Positions 53,707 through 62,296 of a stretch of 64,000 nucleotides of DNA are shown piece by piece; positions within the stretch are counted from its first letter, which is position 1, and every line of letters begins with the position of its first letter. The DNA is from Thalassobacillus devorans (lineage in GTDB: Bacteria > Bacillota > Bacilli > Bacillales > Halobacillaceae): positions 62,001 through 126,000 of the forward strand of contig NZ_FXEH01000005.1 of NCBI RefSeq assembly GCF_900176565.1, given 5' to 3'. The notes below the pieces were generated by a model, which saw only the letters and a program-made list of their open reading frames with translations, had not been told where the DNA came from and made no database searches. The position numbers and the translations under genes are program-made.

Positions 53707-54837
53707 ATGAATTTTGTCGTCGCTCCTGACTCTTATAAAGGGAGTTTAACAGCAATTGATGTAGCTAAAACAATAGAAAATGCGATTATTTCGGAGTTAT
53801 CAAGTGCAACAGTTGTAAAGGTGCCTATGGCAGATGGAGGAGAAGGGTTTATTGACTCTCTAGTTTTTTCAACTAATAACAGCCTTACATGTGAGTACTT
53901 TATCAAAGGACCTTTATCACAGAATATAAAAAGCTATTATGGATTACTAAAAGACAGTAGCACCGCGGTTATTGAAGTAGCAAATATTTGTGGATTAACT
54001 TTGGTTAGTGCTGACCTCAAAAATCCATTCTTGACAACATCTTATGGTGTTGGGGAAGCGATTCTCCATCTATTGGACCAAGGGATTAGAAAATTTATTA
54101 TCGGACTTGGTGGAAGTGCTACTAATGATGGTGGGCTAGGAATGCTTCAAGCATTAGGCGTAAAATTTCATGATCAAAACGGACAAAATGTTGTTCCAAA
54201 CGGATACGGTTTAAAGCATATCAGGAAAGTAAACTTTGAATCCATTGATCCTCGCATAAAAGACTGTGACATAAAAATTGCAAGTGATGTAGAAAACCCT
54301 CTTTGCGGACCGAAAGGAGCTACACACATATATGGTCCGCAAAAGGGAGCAAGCCCACAGCAAATCAAAGAACTAGATACCGCATTAAAACATTACGCTC
54401 AAATAATTAAGAATGAAATCGATTACGACTATGAAAATACACTTGGTGCTGGTGCTGCTGGAGGACTTGGTTTTGCCTTTCTTATTATTGGGGCATTCAT
54501 CGAGTCGGGTGCAAAACTTGTTGCTGAAGCTACAAATTTAAATGAGAAGATAAAGAACAGTGATTGGGTTATTACAGGGGAAGGACAAACTGATTACCAA
54601 ACACTTTTTGGAAAAGCACCAGCACATGTAGCAAAAATTGCAAAGGATCATCATAAAAAAACAATCTTAGTATCTGGAAGCTTAGGTGAAGGAATTGAAG
54701 AATTATATGAATTATTTGTAAGCTGCCATGCTACCATACCAAAGCCAGTTTCCATAGCAACAGCAATGCAAGAGGCTAAAATTAACTTAACGCTTACAAC
54801 GAGAAATATAGCAAGACTATTAAAATTTACCTCATAA
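53707..54837 (+). CDS. glxK: Glycerate kinase (GlxK/GarK type)
   Basis: A 376-residue class II glycerate kinase that phosphorylates D-glycerate, making 2-phosphoglycerate in characterised GarK-type members. The N-terminus NFVVAPDSYKGSLTAIDVA, the MADGGEGFIDSL block, GLGGSATNDGGLGML and DWVITGEGQTDYQTLFGKAP are diagnostic. I use the second ATG because AAGGGA is nine bases before it and the protein then aligns with the family. It follows dctM in the operon, suggesting that imported substrate is degraded by way of D-glycerate. Confidence 0.92.
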   Translation: MNFVVAPDSYKGSLTAIDVAKTIENAIISELSSATVVKVPMADGGEGFIDSLVFSTNNSLTCEYFIKGPLSQNIKSYYGLLKDSSTAVIEVANICGLTLVSADLKNPFLTTSYGVGEAILHLLDQGIRKFIIGLGGSATNDGGLGMLQALGVKFHDQNGQNVVPNGYGLKHIRKVNFESIDPRIKDCDIKIASDVENPLCGPKGATHIYGPQKGASPQQIKELDTALKHYAQIIKNEIDYDYENTLGAGAAGGLGFAFLIIGAFIESGAKLVAEATNLNEKIKNSDWVITGEGQTDYQTLFGKAPAHVAKIAKDHHKKTILVSGSLGEGIEELYELFVSCHATIPKPVSIATAMQEAKINLTLTTRNIARLLKFTS

Positions 54838-54841
54838 TAAG

Positions 54842-54889
54842 GAAAAAAGACATTGATACAATAGCATGTATCTAATGTCTTTTTTTGCT
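54842..54889. terminator. Bidirectional terminator between glxK and fadF
   Basis: AAAAGACATT and AATGTCTTTTTTT flank an inner ATACA/TGTAT stem; A and T runs lie on both sides of the convergent genes. Confidence 0.9.
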
Positions 54890-54924
54890 TTTATAATTTA
54901 CTTTTTGAAAATCGTCTCCTAATA

Positions 54925-57063
54925 TTATGCCCTTTGAAAATCCATATACTGCCTACTACCAACCGAACGCTCTAAGATCTCTGCAATATCTAGAGTTTGA
55001 ACACTTTCTTCAATTTCTTTTGCCTTCGTACCATCACTTAGCATCGTTAAACAATAGGGACAACCACTACTAATCATAGATGGATTAACGCTAAGTGCTT
55101 GTTCTGTACGAGCAACGTTAATACGACTTCCTGTATTTTCCTCCATCCACATCATACCGCCGCCCGCTCCACAGCACATCCCGCTTTCTCGGTTACGCTT
55201 CATTTCTACCAGCGTGACGCCTGGAATCATTTCCAGGACTTCCCTTGGAGGCTGGTATACCTCGTTGTAGCGGCCGAGGTAGCAGCTGTCATGGTAGGTG
55301 ATCGTTTCATTCACTTCATTTACTGGCCTCAACCGACCATCCTTCAGCCATTCGGCAAGCATCTCGGTATGATGGTAGACCTCTGCTTCATAACCGAAGT
55401 CCGGGTATTCATTTTTAAATGTGTTATAAGCATGCGGGTCGATAGTAATGATCTTTTTAACGTCATTCTTTTCAAATTCTTTGATATTCTTTTCCACAAG
55501 TTCCTGATACAAGAATTCGTTCCCCATCCGACGCGCTGTATCTCCGGAGTTACGTTCTTTGTTACCGAGGATAGCGAACTTGATGCCCGCTTCATTCATC
55601 AGCTTGGCAAAAGCAAGCGAGATTTTTTGACTGCGGTTGTCATAGGCGCCCATGGAACTGACCCAGAATAGGTATTCAAAGTCTTCCCCTTCTTTTTTCA
55701 ATTCTTTCACAGTCGGAATGCGGACGTCCGGCTCCTGGTCGCGCCAGTCTTCCCGCTCTTTCTTAGATAAACCCCAAGGATTGCCCTGACGTTCGATATT
55801 CGTCATCGCGCGCTGGGCATCCGGATCCATTTTTCCTTCCGTCAATACAAGATAACGGCGAAGGTCAATGATTTTATCCACGTGTTCATTCATGACCGGG
55901 CACTGATCTTCACAGTTACGGCAAGTGGTACATGCCCACAGCTCTTCCTCTGTGATGACATCGCCGATCAGGTTATGGTTCTGGGCAGCCTCTACAGAAG
56001 CTGCCGCTTCATCACCACCTTGAGTCTGCGCCATTTTGGCAAGTTGATTTCCCTGTGTATTGGAAAAGGCATAAGCCGGCACCCATGGTGATTTTCCAGT
56101 GACCGCTGCTCCTTTTTCCGTCAACTGATCACGCAGTTTGATGATTAGGTCCATCGGGGAAAGCATTTTTCCTGTACCTGTAGCTGGACATACATTGGTA
56201 CAACGGCCGCATTCGACACAAGCGTAAAAGTCGATCATTTGCAACTGGTTGAAGTCTTCGATTTTACCGACACCAAAGGAAACATCTTCTTCGGCAGTCT
56301 CATCATCGACATCAAAGTCAATTTTAGAAAGCTTTCCAGGTGGTGTCTGGCGAGTCAAGAACACATTGACTGGAGCCGCCAGCAGGTGGGCGTGCTTGGA
56401 TTGTGGTACATAAACCAGGAAGCTTAATAGCACCAACAGGTGAATCCACCACATGACGAAAAACACAACAGCTGCAGCAGTCGGGCTTATCCATCCGAAA
56501 GCGCTTGCAATTGAGGTCGCAACAGGTTCTGTCCAGGCGCCTTCATGACCGTGCCAGATTAAGCCCATACCATTACCGATCAAAACACTTAACATTAATG
56601 CTCCGATAAATAATAGCACAAGCCCCGCTTTAAAGCCTCGCTTCAAGCGGACAAGCTTTTCCACATAACGGCGGTGGAACGCCCATACGACAGCGATCAG
56701 GATCATCAAGGTGACCAGTTCCTGGAAGAATGTGAAGCCTGGATAAAAAGGTCCTAAAGGAAGATGGGTGTCTGGAGCAAGACCCTTCCAGATAAAATCA
56801 ATGGCACCAAACTGCACCAAAATAAAACCGTAAAACATCATCACGTGGATGATCCCGGACTTTTTATCTTTCAATAATTTCTTTTGACCAAAAACATAAA
56901 CCAATATCAGCTTCAACCGATTCTTAATTTCACTATCATAATCGGCTTTTTGTCCCAATCGAATATAGGCAATACGTGTACGAACGACTCGAACAAACAA
57001 ATATATACCATAAATAGTGGTCCCAAGAAACAAAATCCAGTTTACCACTAGAAAGGATTCCAT
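54925..57063 (-). CDS. fadF: Membrane-bound ETF:quinone electron transfer protein FadF-like (Fe-S, CCG domains)
   Basis: A 712-residue protein joining an N-terminal membrane domain of about six spans (residues 1-230) to cytoplasmic electron-transfer domains. Two 4Fe-4S motifs are visible: ACVECGRCTNVCPATG and ACTTCRNCEDQCP. The C-terminal part holds two CCG-type cluster sites, one in YHDSCYLGRYN and GMCCGAGGG, the other ending GCPYC. Bacillus FadF (about 705 residues) is thought to take electrons from EtfAB into the quinone pool during fatty acid oxidation. The etf genes follow across a relic. No island operator is seen before it. Confidence 0.9.
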   Translation of the reverse strand: MESFLVVNWILFLGTTIYGIYLFVRVVRTRIAYIRLGQKADYDSEIKNRLKLILVYVFGQKKLLKDKKSGIIHVMMFYGFILVQFGAIDFIWKGLAPDTHLPLGPFYPGFTFFQELVTLMILIAVVWAFHRRYVEKLVRLKRGFKAGLVLLFIGALMLSVLIGNGMGLIWHGHEGAWTEPVATSIASAFGWISPTAAAVVFFVMWWIHLLVLLSFLVYVPQSKHAHLLAAPVNVFLTRQTPPGKLSKIDFDVDDETAEEDVSFGVGKIEDFNQLQMIDFYACVECGRCTNVCPATGTGKMLSPMDLIIKLRDQLTEKGAAVTGKSPWVPAYAFSNTQGNQLAKMAQTQGGDEAAASVEAAQNHNLIGDVITEEELWACTTCRNCEDQCPVMNEHVDKIIDLRRYLVLTEGKMDPDAQRAMTNIERQGNPWGLSKKEREDWRDQEPDVRIPTVKELKKEGEDFEYLFWVSSMGAYDNRSQKISLAFAKLMNEAGIKFAILGNKERNSGDTARRMGNEFLYQELVEKNIKEFEKNDVKKIITIDPHAYNTFKNEYPDFGYEAEVYHHTEMLAEWLKDGRLRPVNEVNETITYHDSCYLGRYNEVYQPPREVLEMIPGVTLVEMKRNRESGMCCGAGGGMMWMEENTGSRINVARTEQALSVNPSMISSGCPYCLTMLSDGTKAKEIEESVQTLDIAEILERSVGSRQYMDFQRA

Positions 57064-57139
57064 ATTTAAATCTCCTTTTTATATAGGTTTAAATTCCATA
57101 TTTTTTTAAAATTATAGATTGACAGAAAGGCCCCAACTC

Positions 57140-57154
57140 GTACAATAATTGTAC
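57140..57154. promoter_or_regulatory. Operator-like palindrome before fadF and the IclR relic
   Basis: GTACAATAATTGTAC is an inverted repeat, with a third half-site TTTGTACGG at about 57168-57174. Such repeats between an IclR-type gene and a divergent target are common; the cognate regulator here is dead, so control may be lost or taken by another protein. Confidence 0.4.
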
Positions 57155-57201
57155 AAAATTCTATTATTTGTACGGTTTAACATCACTTTTCATAAGGAGA
57201 G

Positions 57202-57636
57202 ATGGGTTTGTCAAAAAGAAATGCAGAAGGCTTGAACTCTAACCAAGTCATTATAAAACCAGGGGACTATCTTAAAACACTTGAAAAAGATTTAGAAGAT
57301 ATTAAGGCTTTTAAGAAGTAACCTCATTCAACCATTACTGAATCTTCCAAAATTACAGGATTACCCCAGCCGGTCACAAGACGTGCCCCGCTTATGTTAG
57401 AACATCTTGGCTACGCTAACTTTAAAGATGGTCTATACTCCCTTACATCGAAAGTTCTTTCTTTAGGGTATTCGTATATTTCTTTTCAAAATATCTGGTA
57501 AATTGCAACACCATATCTTGAAGAACTATCAGAAAAACTCCAAGAGTCAAGTTCTCTTGCTATACTGGATGATACAGATATTGTTTATATAGCGCGCGTT
57601 CCAGTAAACAAAATTATGAAACATTCATTAATTGAC
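57202..57636 (+). pseudogene. IclR/PcaR-type regulator, disrupted by two stop codons
   Basis: One frame starting at an ATG with AAGGAGAG reads LKTLEKDLEDIKAFKK, a stop, then STITESSKITGLPQPVTRRA, LEHLGYANFKDGLYSLTSKV, a second stop, and YLEELSEKLQESSSLAILDD with VYIARVPVNKIM. These are the helix-turn-helix and start of the ligand domain of IclR-family regulators of aromatic acid catabolism (PcaR-like). The remaining C-terminus is gone. Confidence 0.75.
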
Positions 57637-57804
57637 ATTCTGATCATGTATATTTTTGGTTATTTATTACTTAAAGCAGGGGAAACATCCCTAAAGAGTC
57701 GACGCCTGTTTAAATGCACACATGTTTGATTTTTGGCATTTACATAGCTAAAAACACCCCTGCTTCCTAGTAAGTAACTATTCATACATAGCCGCTTGTA
57801 TGGA

Positions 57805-58779
57805 TTAGACCCGTACTTTCAATAATTCTTCCTTCAGCTTAGGAACAACTTCAAATAAATCTCCTACAATACCATAGTCTGCCACATTGAAAATATTAGC
57901 TTCTGGATCTTTATTGATGGCGACGATGACTTTTGAGTTAGACATACCAGCTAAGTGCTGAATAGCACCCGAAATCCCCGCAGCAATATATAAATCCGGT
58001 GTAACTACTTTACCAGTCTGGCCGATCTGAAGAGAGTAATCGCAATATCCTGCATCACAGGCTCCACGTGATGCACCAATAGCTCCGCCTAACACTTCTG
58101 CCAATTCTTCCAGCGGCTCGAAACCTTCTGCGCTCTTAACCCCGCGCCCGCCTGCTACGATTACTTTTGATTCGGATAAATCGACACCCTCAGATCCCTT
58201 TCTGATGATGTCTTTAATAATCGTACGGAGATCTGCGATATCCACGTCTTTAGTGGTCACTTCTCCTGACCGGGACTCGTCACGCTCAAGTGATGCGATG
58301 TTATTCGGACGGATCGTTGCGAAAATAATTCCGTCTGTAATGATTTTCTTTTCGAATGCTTTTCCAGAGTAAATCGGACGGGTGAAGATGACATTCCCTC
58401 CTTCACTGTTTACTTCAGTGACATCTGAGATTAAGCCTGTTTCCAGCTTGCTGGCGAGCTTAGGTGTCAAATCCTTCCCAACAGCTGTGTGACCCATCAC
58501 GATACCTTCCGGACCTTCATCCTCAATCACTGCCTTAACTGCTTGTCCATATCCTTCTGATGTATACGTTTTCAATTTTTCGTCTGAGACAGTGATTACA
58601 CGGTCTGCCCCGTAATAAACCATTTCGTTTCCTTGTTCAGTCAAATCGCCTTCACTACATAAGACGCCCACCACTTCTCCGTCCGGACTAATTTGTTTGG
58701 CAGCCGCAATGGCTTCAAACGTTACATTACGTAATGCACCCTCACGAGATTCCCCGATCACTAACATTTTTTTACCCAT
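57805..58779 (-). CDS. etfA: Electron transfer flavoprotein, alpha subunit
   Basis: A 324-residue EtfA. The FAD-binding C-terminal domain has VIVAGGRGVKSAEGF, GASRGACDAGYC, QIGQTGKVV, YIAAGISGAIQHLAGM and INKDPEANIFNVADYGIVGD, the full signature. With EtfB it carries electrons from acyl-CoA dehydrogenases to FadF. I place the start at the ATG behind AAAGGAGAATCGGT; the longer frame overlaps etfB without a ribosome site. Confidence 0.95.
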   Translation of the reverse strand: MGKKMLVIGESREGALRNVTFEAIAAAKQISPDGEVVGVLCSEGDLTEQGNEMVYYGADRVITVSDEKLKTYTSEGYGQAVKAVIEDEGPEGIVMGHTAVGKDLTPKLASKLETGLISDVTEVNSEGGNVIFTRPIYSGKAFEKKIITDGIIFATIRPNNIASLERDESRSGEVTTKDVDIADLRTIIKDIIRKGSEGVDLSESKVIVAGGRGVKSAEGFEPLEELAEVLGGAIGASRGACDAGYCDYSLQIGQTGKVVTPDLYIAAGISGAIQHLAGMSNSKVIVAINKDPEANIFNVADYGIVGDLFEVVPKLKEELLKVRV

Positions 58780-58810
58780 ACCGATTCTCCTTTCCCAATA
58801 AATACTGCGT

Positions 58811-59584
58811 TTATAGTACCTTCGCATCGGTTCTTAATAAAGCTACGAGTTCTGTAACTTGATCGTCTATTTCCCCTTCAAAGACTTTTCCAGCTTCTTT
58901 CTCTGGCGGTAAGAAAATGTCCAATGTTTTCGTTTTCGCTTCCACATCATCTTCATCTAAATCCAAATCATCAAGCTCTAATTCTTCTAATGGTTTCTTC
59001 TTCGCTTTCATAATGCCTGGCAATGATGGATACCTTGGCTCATTCAGCCCTTGCTGGCATGTAACAAGTAATGGAAGAGAAGTTTCTACTTTCTCTACAT
59101 CCCCCTCTACATCACGTTCAATTGTTGCAGTTACTTTATCAATATTAATATTCGTTATAGCAGTTACGTATGGAATATCTAGTAATTCAGCTACACAGGG
59201 ACCAACTTGCCCAGAACCGCCATCAATTGCCAAATTACCGCCTAAGATAATATCGTAGTTATTTTCGTTAAAATACTCGGCGAGAATTTTTGCTGTTGTA
59301 AATTCATCACTTTCTTCTAGATCATCATATGCATTAATAAGTACCGCCTTATCAACCCCCATTGCTAGAGCTGTACGGAGTTCTTTCTCTGCTTCATCAT
59401 TACCTACTGTAATTACTGTTACTTCCCCATCATGCTCATTCTTTAGCTGAATAGCTTCCTCAATTGCATATTCATCATAAGGATTGATGATAAACTCCGC
59501 ACCTTCTGTATTTATAGCCCCTTTTTGGACTACAATTTTCTCTTCGGTATCAAATGTTCGTTTGATAATTACGAAAATATTCAT
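58811..59584 (-). CDS. etfB: Electron transfer flavoprotein, beta subunit
   Basis: A 257-residue EtfB. The AMP/nucleotide-binding core ALAMGVDKAVLI and the recognition-loop region (LLVTCQQGLNEPRYPSLPGI, then KAKKKPLEEL) are present. It is transcribed from a promoter covered by operator E and followed 31 bases later by etfA. It shares its upstream region with the divergent gntR gene. Confidence 0.95.
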   Translation of the reverse strand: MNIFVIIKRTFDTEEKIVVQKGAINTEGAEFIINPYDEYAIEEAIQLKNEHDGEVTVITVGNDEAEKELRTALAMGVDKAVLINAYDDLEESDEFTTAKILAEYFNENNYDIILGGNLAIDGGSGQVGPCVAELLDIPYVTAITNINIDKVTATIERDVEGDVEKVETSLPLLVTCQQGLNEPRYPSLPGIMKAKKKPLEELELDDLDLDEDDVEAKTKTLDIFLPPEKEAGKVFEGEIDDQVTELVALLRTDAKVL

Positions 59585-59608
59585 TTGCTACACCCTTCCT
59601 TAATATCG

Positions 59609-59635
59609 ATTATCGATAATATATAATGCATAGTA
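59609..59635 (-). promoter_or_regulatory. Operator E and -10 box of etfBA
   Basis: ATTATCGATAAT at 59609-59620, 25 bases before etfB. On the minus strand TTGACA (59658-59653) and TACTAT (59635-59630) are exactly 17 bases apart and the site begins 9 bases after the -10. Confidence 0.78.
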
Positions 59636-59668
59636 GCAATTATATTTAGAATTGTCAAATTTTTTTGA

Positions 59669-59721
59669 TTGATAAACATCTTAATTTAAGCTATAATAAT
59701 AAATAAACGATTATCGATAAA
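59669..59721 (+). promoter_or_regulatory. Promoter and operator F of the gntR gene
   Basis: TTGATA (59669-59674) and TATAAT (59692-59697) are 17 bases apart. ATTATCGATAAA (59710-59721) lies 12 bases downstream, before the gntR start at 59745, indicating autorepression. Confidence 0.78.
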
Positions 59722-59744
59722 ATTTAGTAATATGAGGTGTTAGT

Positions 59745-60407
59745 ATGGAAAAGCTTATTAAAAATTACTCTCTTTCTGATCAAATTTATAATTTACTAAA
59801 AGAATCTATCATTAAAGGCAACTTAAATCCCGGCGATCGGATATTAGAGTTAGAGGTGGCAAAAAAATATGAAGTAAGCCAAGCTCCTGTTCGTGAAGCT
59901 TTATCTCGATTAAAAAAAGAAGGCTTTGTTATACACCATCGTAACAAAGGAAGCTTTGTCTCTAATCTATCAAATAAAAATATAGAAGAGGTATATAGTT
60001 TTCGTGCAGCAATTGAGCCATTAGCAATTTCTCGTGCTATAGAGAATATTACTGACAAACAAATTGATAAATTATACGAAATATATGAAGGAATGCTTAC
60101 AGCTGGTAAAGCTAATAACTTAGATGAAATAAGAAGCTATGATGTGCAATTTCATTCTTATATTTATCAATTAGCTGATCACCATTTTATGTACCAAGTA
60201 TGGAACGACCTCATTGCAATTGGAGATCGCATATGGTACTTAAACACAAAACTATACTTTGAAAACTTGGAAGAATTGGCACAAATTCATAAGCCAATCG
60301 TAGATTCAATAGCTGAACGCAATACTGAAAAGTGCATATCAGCATTTAAGGAGCATATGAACTATGTGCGAAAAAAAATGAATATTGATAACACACAAAA
60401 AAAGTGA
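59745..60407 (+). CDS. GntR/FadR-type regulator with FCD domain, likely repressor of the island
   Basis: A 220-residue FCD-group GntR protein. Residues 1-75 form the winged helix (LNPGDRILELEVAKKYEVSQ, then APVREALSRLKKEGFVI). The FCD ligand domain has the metal-binding pattern with Asp and His in EIRSYDVQFHSYIYQLADH and a further His in LAQIHKPIVDSIAE. It probably binds a carboxylate inducer. Because its own promoter and those of five other units carry the ATTATCGATAAT palindrome, it is the best candidate for the regulator of the whole island. The broken paralogue at 43800 has a similar DNA-reading helix. Confidence 0.88.
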   Translation: MEKLIKNYSLSDQIYNLLKESIIKGNLNPGDRILELEVAKKYEVSQAPVREALSRLKKEGFVIHHRNKGSFVSNLSNKNIEEVYSFRAAIEPLAISRAIENITDKQIDKLYEIYEGMLTAGKANNLDEIRSYDVQFHSYIYQLADHHFMYQVWNDLIAIGDRIWYLNTKLYFENLEELAQIHKPIVDSIAERNTEKCISAFKEHMNYVRKKMNIDNTQKK

Positions 60408-60654
60408 ATTAAAAATTAAGCAATTGCTATAGCTGAAAGTAAGGCTCCGCTTATCAGATCACATGCCCTGGTAGGAAGTATTTTTTGCAAGGGTGTGTTA
60501 CATACCCGTTAGGAATCAGCCTTCATGAATAGGCAGATTTCTAAAAAGGTAACCAGTGCTAAATGCCTTATAAGTTAGCAAGTTATTCTTTCTCTGACTT
60601 CTCTTTTGGGTACTTTCTCACTATGGACTAAGATAGGAGTAATCACTTTTTACC

Positions 60655-60976
60655 CGTCCCAGTATTTCCAAAGCTCGATTACATATTACTTCATTCGCAT
60701 TCATGTTTATGGAAGTTCCTGCTCCTCCTTGGATCGGGTCTACGATGAATTGATCATGATGCTCTCCATGAATGATTTCAGTAGATGCTTTTATAATCGC
60801 ATTTCCAAGATAGGATAAAAGACGCCCAGTTGGTGATTAAAGATTCATGGATACGATAGCCTGTGATTGGGAAATTTTCAGAAGCTCTTAAGGTTTGTAT
60901 GCCATAATGCATGTACAGGAATCTCTCTTTCACCTAAGAAGTCTTTTTCTACTCGAGTAGTTTTCACTTTATACAT
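60655..60976 (-). pseudogene. Aspartate ammonia-lyase relic
   Basis: Minus strand: KTTRVEKDFLGEREIPVHA, a frameshift, then GIQTLRASENFPITGYRIHE, an internal deletion, then LGNAIIKASTEIIHGEHHDQ with FIVDPIQGGAGTSINMNANE and NRALEILG. These are consecutive blocks of aspartase/fumarase proteins. Everything beyond the first third of the gene is gone. Confidence 0.85.
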
Positions 60977-61007
60977 GATGTAACCTCTTGAAATATTGTA
61001 ATCGAAC

Positions 61008-61259
61008 CTATAGTGATACGTAGCAGCTAAATAGATGTTCGTTGCTTTCCCTTTCTATCTCGAGATGGATATAGTGAACCACCTCTTGAATAGAATTGTA
61101 TTTTCCAAGATAAATCATTAACTTTGATAACAAGGCTTCTGTATTCATGTCATTTGAGATTACTACATTATTTCGATATATTTTGCGTCCGACCTCATAT
61201 AAATCTATGTCAATTCTGATATAAGAATTATCTACATAAGAGATGTATGGATAGTTAAC
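61008..61259 (-). pseudogene. L-asparaginase C-terminal relic
   Basis: Minus strand: IDLYEVGRKIYRNNVVISND, then MNTEALLSKLMIYLGKYNSI and QEVVHYIHLEIERESNEHLF. This corresponds to the C-terminal segment YEVGR..GVISGGDMTTEAALTKLMxLLG of bacterial L-asparaginases. The catalytic N-terminal domain is missing. It ends 32 bases before the aspartase relic, as in ansAB. Confidence 0.65.
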
Positions 61260-61458
61260 GCTTTCAAAGCATGTTTACTTTGCTTTTCAAAGATTAGATA
61301 ATAGACTAGGAACACCTAACTTATCCCAAGCAATCGAAGCTGCTAAACCTGAATTTCCAAAACACATTAGATGAATTTGGTAAACTAACTTACTTTTTAT
61401 AGACAGAGGGACAAGTCTGCCCCTCTTGATCATCTGCATCCTTTATCATACTAGCACC

Positions 61459-61776
61459 CTAATTTTGAGCTTTTGTTAGCTTAACTAATTGATTAATACT
61501 CGCATCCAAAGATTTAGCAAAAGCTTCTGGGTCTGAGGTAGCCTGCCATCTATTTTGACGAACTTCCTTCATGACCTCATCCAGTGACTCATGGGCTAAT
61601 CCTTGCTCTTTTAATAATTGGAGAGCTTTTTCTAAGGTATCTATCATTCTCATAGGTCCATAGCTATGTGGCTCTCGGTACAATCCCCTTGTGCTTGTTA
61701 AAACGTAGCTTACAAAATCCAGGAGACCTTCCTTTGATTCTTCGGACGAGATATTATTATCCACTGTATTTTTCAT
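61459..61776 (-). CDS. Small helical protein, probable DUF6092 family
   Basis: A 105-residue all-helical protein (LLDFVSYVLTSTRGLYREPH, then YGPMRMIDTLEKALQLLKEQ and VRQNRWQATSDPEAFAKSLD). I believe it is of the DUF6092 type, found next to nitroreductases and M29/NicX-like enzymes. Function unknown. It starts after GGAGGTCATTTCTC and overlaps the end of the nitroreductase gene by 20 bases, so it is the last gene of the operon. Confidence 0.65.
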   Translation of the reverse strand: MKNTVDNNISSEESKEGLLDFVSYVLTSTRGLYREPHSYGPMRMIDTLEKALQLLKEQGLAHESLDEVMKEVRQNRWQATSDPEAFAKSLDASINQLVKLTKAQN

Positions 61777-62278
61777 GAGAAATGACCTCCGTAACCGGTT
61801 TTATAGTTTTGGGCCTTGGTTTTTGATCAGGGTAACCAAGACTAATTAAGAGTTCTGGTTCTACCTCTGCAGGCAGCTCTAAGATTTCTTTTACAGATTG
61901 TTGATGAAAAGATCTGGCCGGGCAGTTTCCAACACCATGGGATTGGGCCACTAATATAATGAAAGAGGCTACTATCCCTAAATTTATAAACCGTAAAACT
62001 TCCTTTGTATCTTGCCCCCCACGGACAAGAGCCTCCTGTTTGTTTGAGCACAGCACTACAATAGCAGTTGGATTACCCGAAACACCGGGGGCAAACCTTT
62101 TCACTCTGTGAATTTGTTTTTTATCCTGGACAATGACAAAGTGTGACTCTTGTGCATTACTGCCAGAGGGACTGTGCATGATTGCCTCGTTAATCTCCGA
62201 TATAACTTTTTCTGGGATTGGCTGGTCTTCAAAAGATCTGGAACTGCGCCTCGTTTTGATTGCCTGAAATGTATCCAT
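61757..62278 (-). CDS. Nitroreductase family protein, small
   Basis: A 173-residue FMN-dependent nitroreductase-fold protein. FMN-binding RRSSRSFEDQPIP at the N-terminus and AIMHSPSGSNAQESHFVIVQ are typical; the C-terminal YPDQKPRPKTIKPV is the common end. It lacks the central insertion of larger members. Start is the ATG behind AGGAGGGTGATAGGT. It is grouped with a second nitroreductase upstream. Confidence 0.85.
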   Translation of the reverse strand: MDTFQAIKTRRSSRSFEDQPIPEKVISEINEAIMHSPSGSNAQESHFVIVQDKKQIHRVKRFAPGVSGNPTAIVVLCSNKQEALVRGGQDTKEVLRFINLGIVASFIILVAQSHGVGNCPARSFHQQSVKEILELPAEVEPELLISLGYPDQKPRPKTIKPVTEVISHEKYSG

Positions 62279-62296
62279 ACCTATCACCCTCCTATT

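Larger units (their letters stand above)
57064..57804. other. Intergenic region with IclR relic
   Basis: It carries a palindromic operator-like site at 57140-57154 and a dead IclR-family gene (57202-57636). After about 57640 no reading frame is recognisable up to the etfA stop. Confidence 0.6.
60408..61458. other. Decayed region holding an ansA-ansB relic
   Basis: About 1 kb with no intact gene. Minus-strand remnants of an asparaginase (61008-61259) and an aspartase (60655-60976) lie in the order of the Bacillus ansAB operon. The stretch 61260-61380 contains a fragment (FGNSGLAASIAWDKLGVPSL) that I do not place. Confidence 0.6.

Noticed and set aside
60606-60818. Plus-strand open frame of 70 codons
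   Set aside because: The opposite strand encodes clear aspartase blocks; the plus frame is its shadow.
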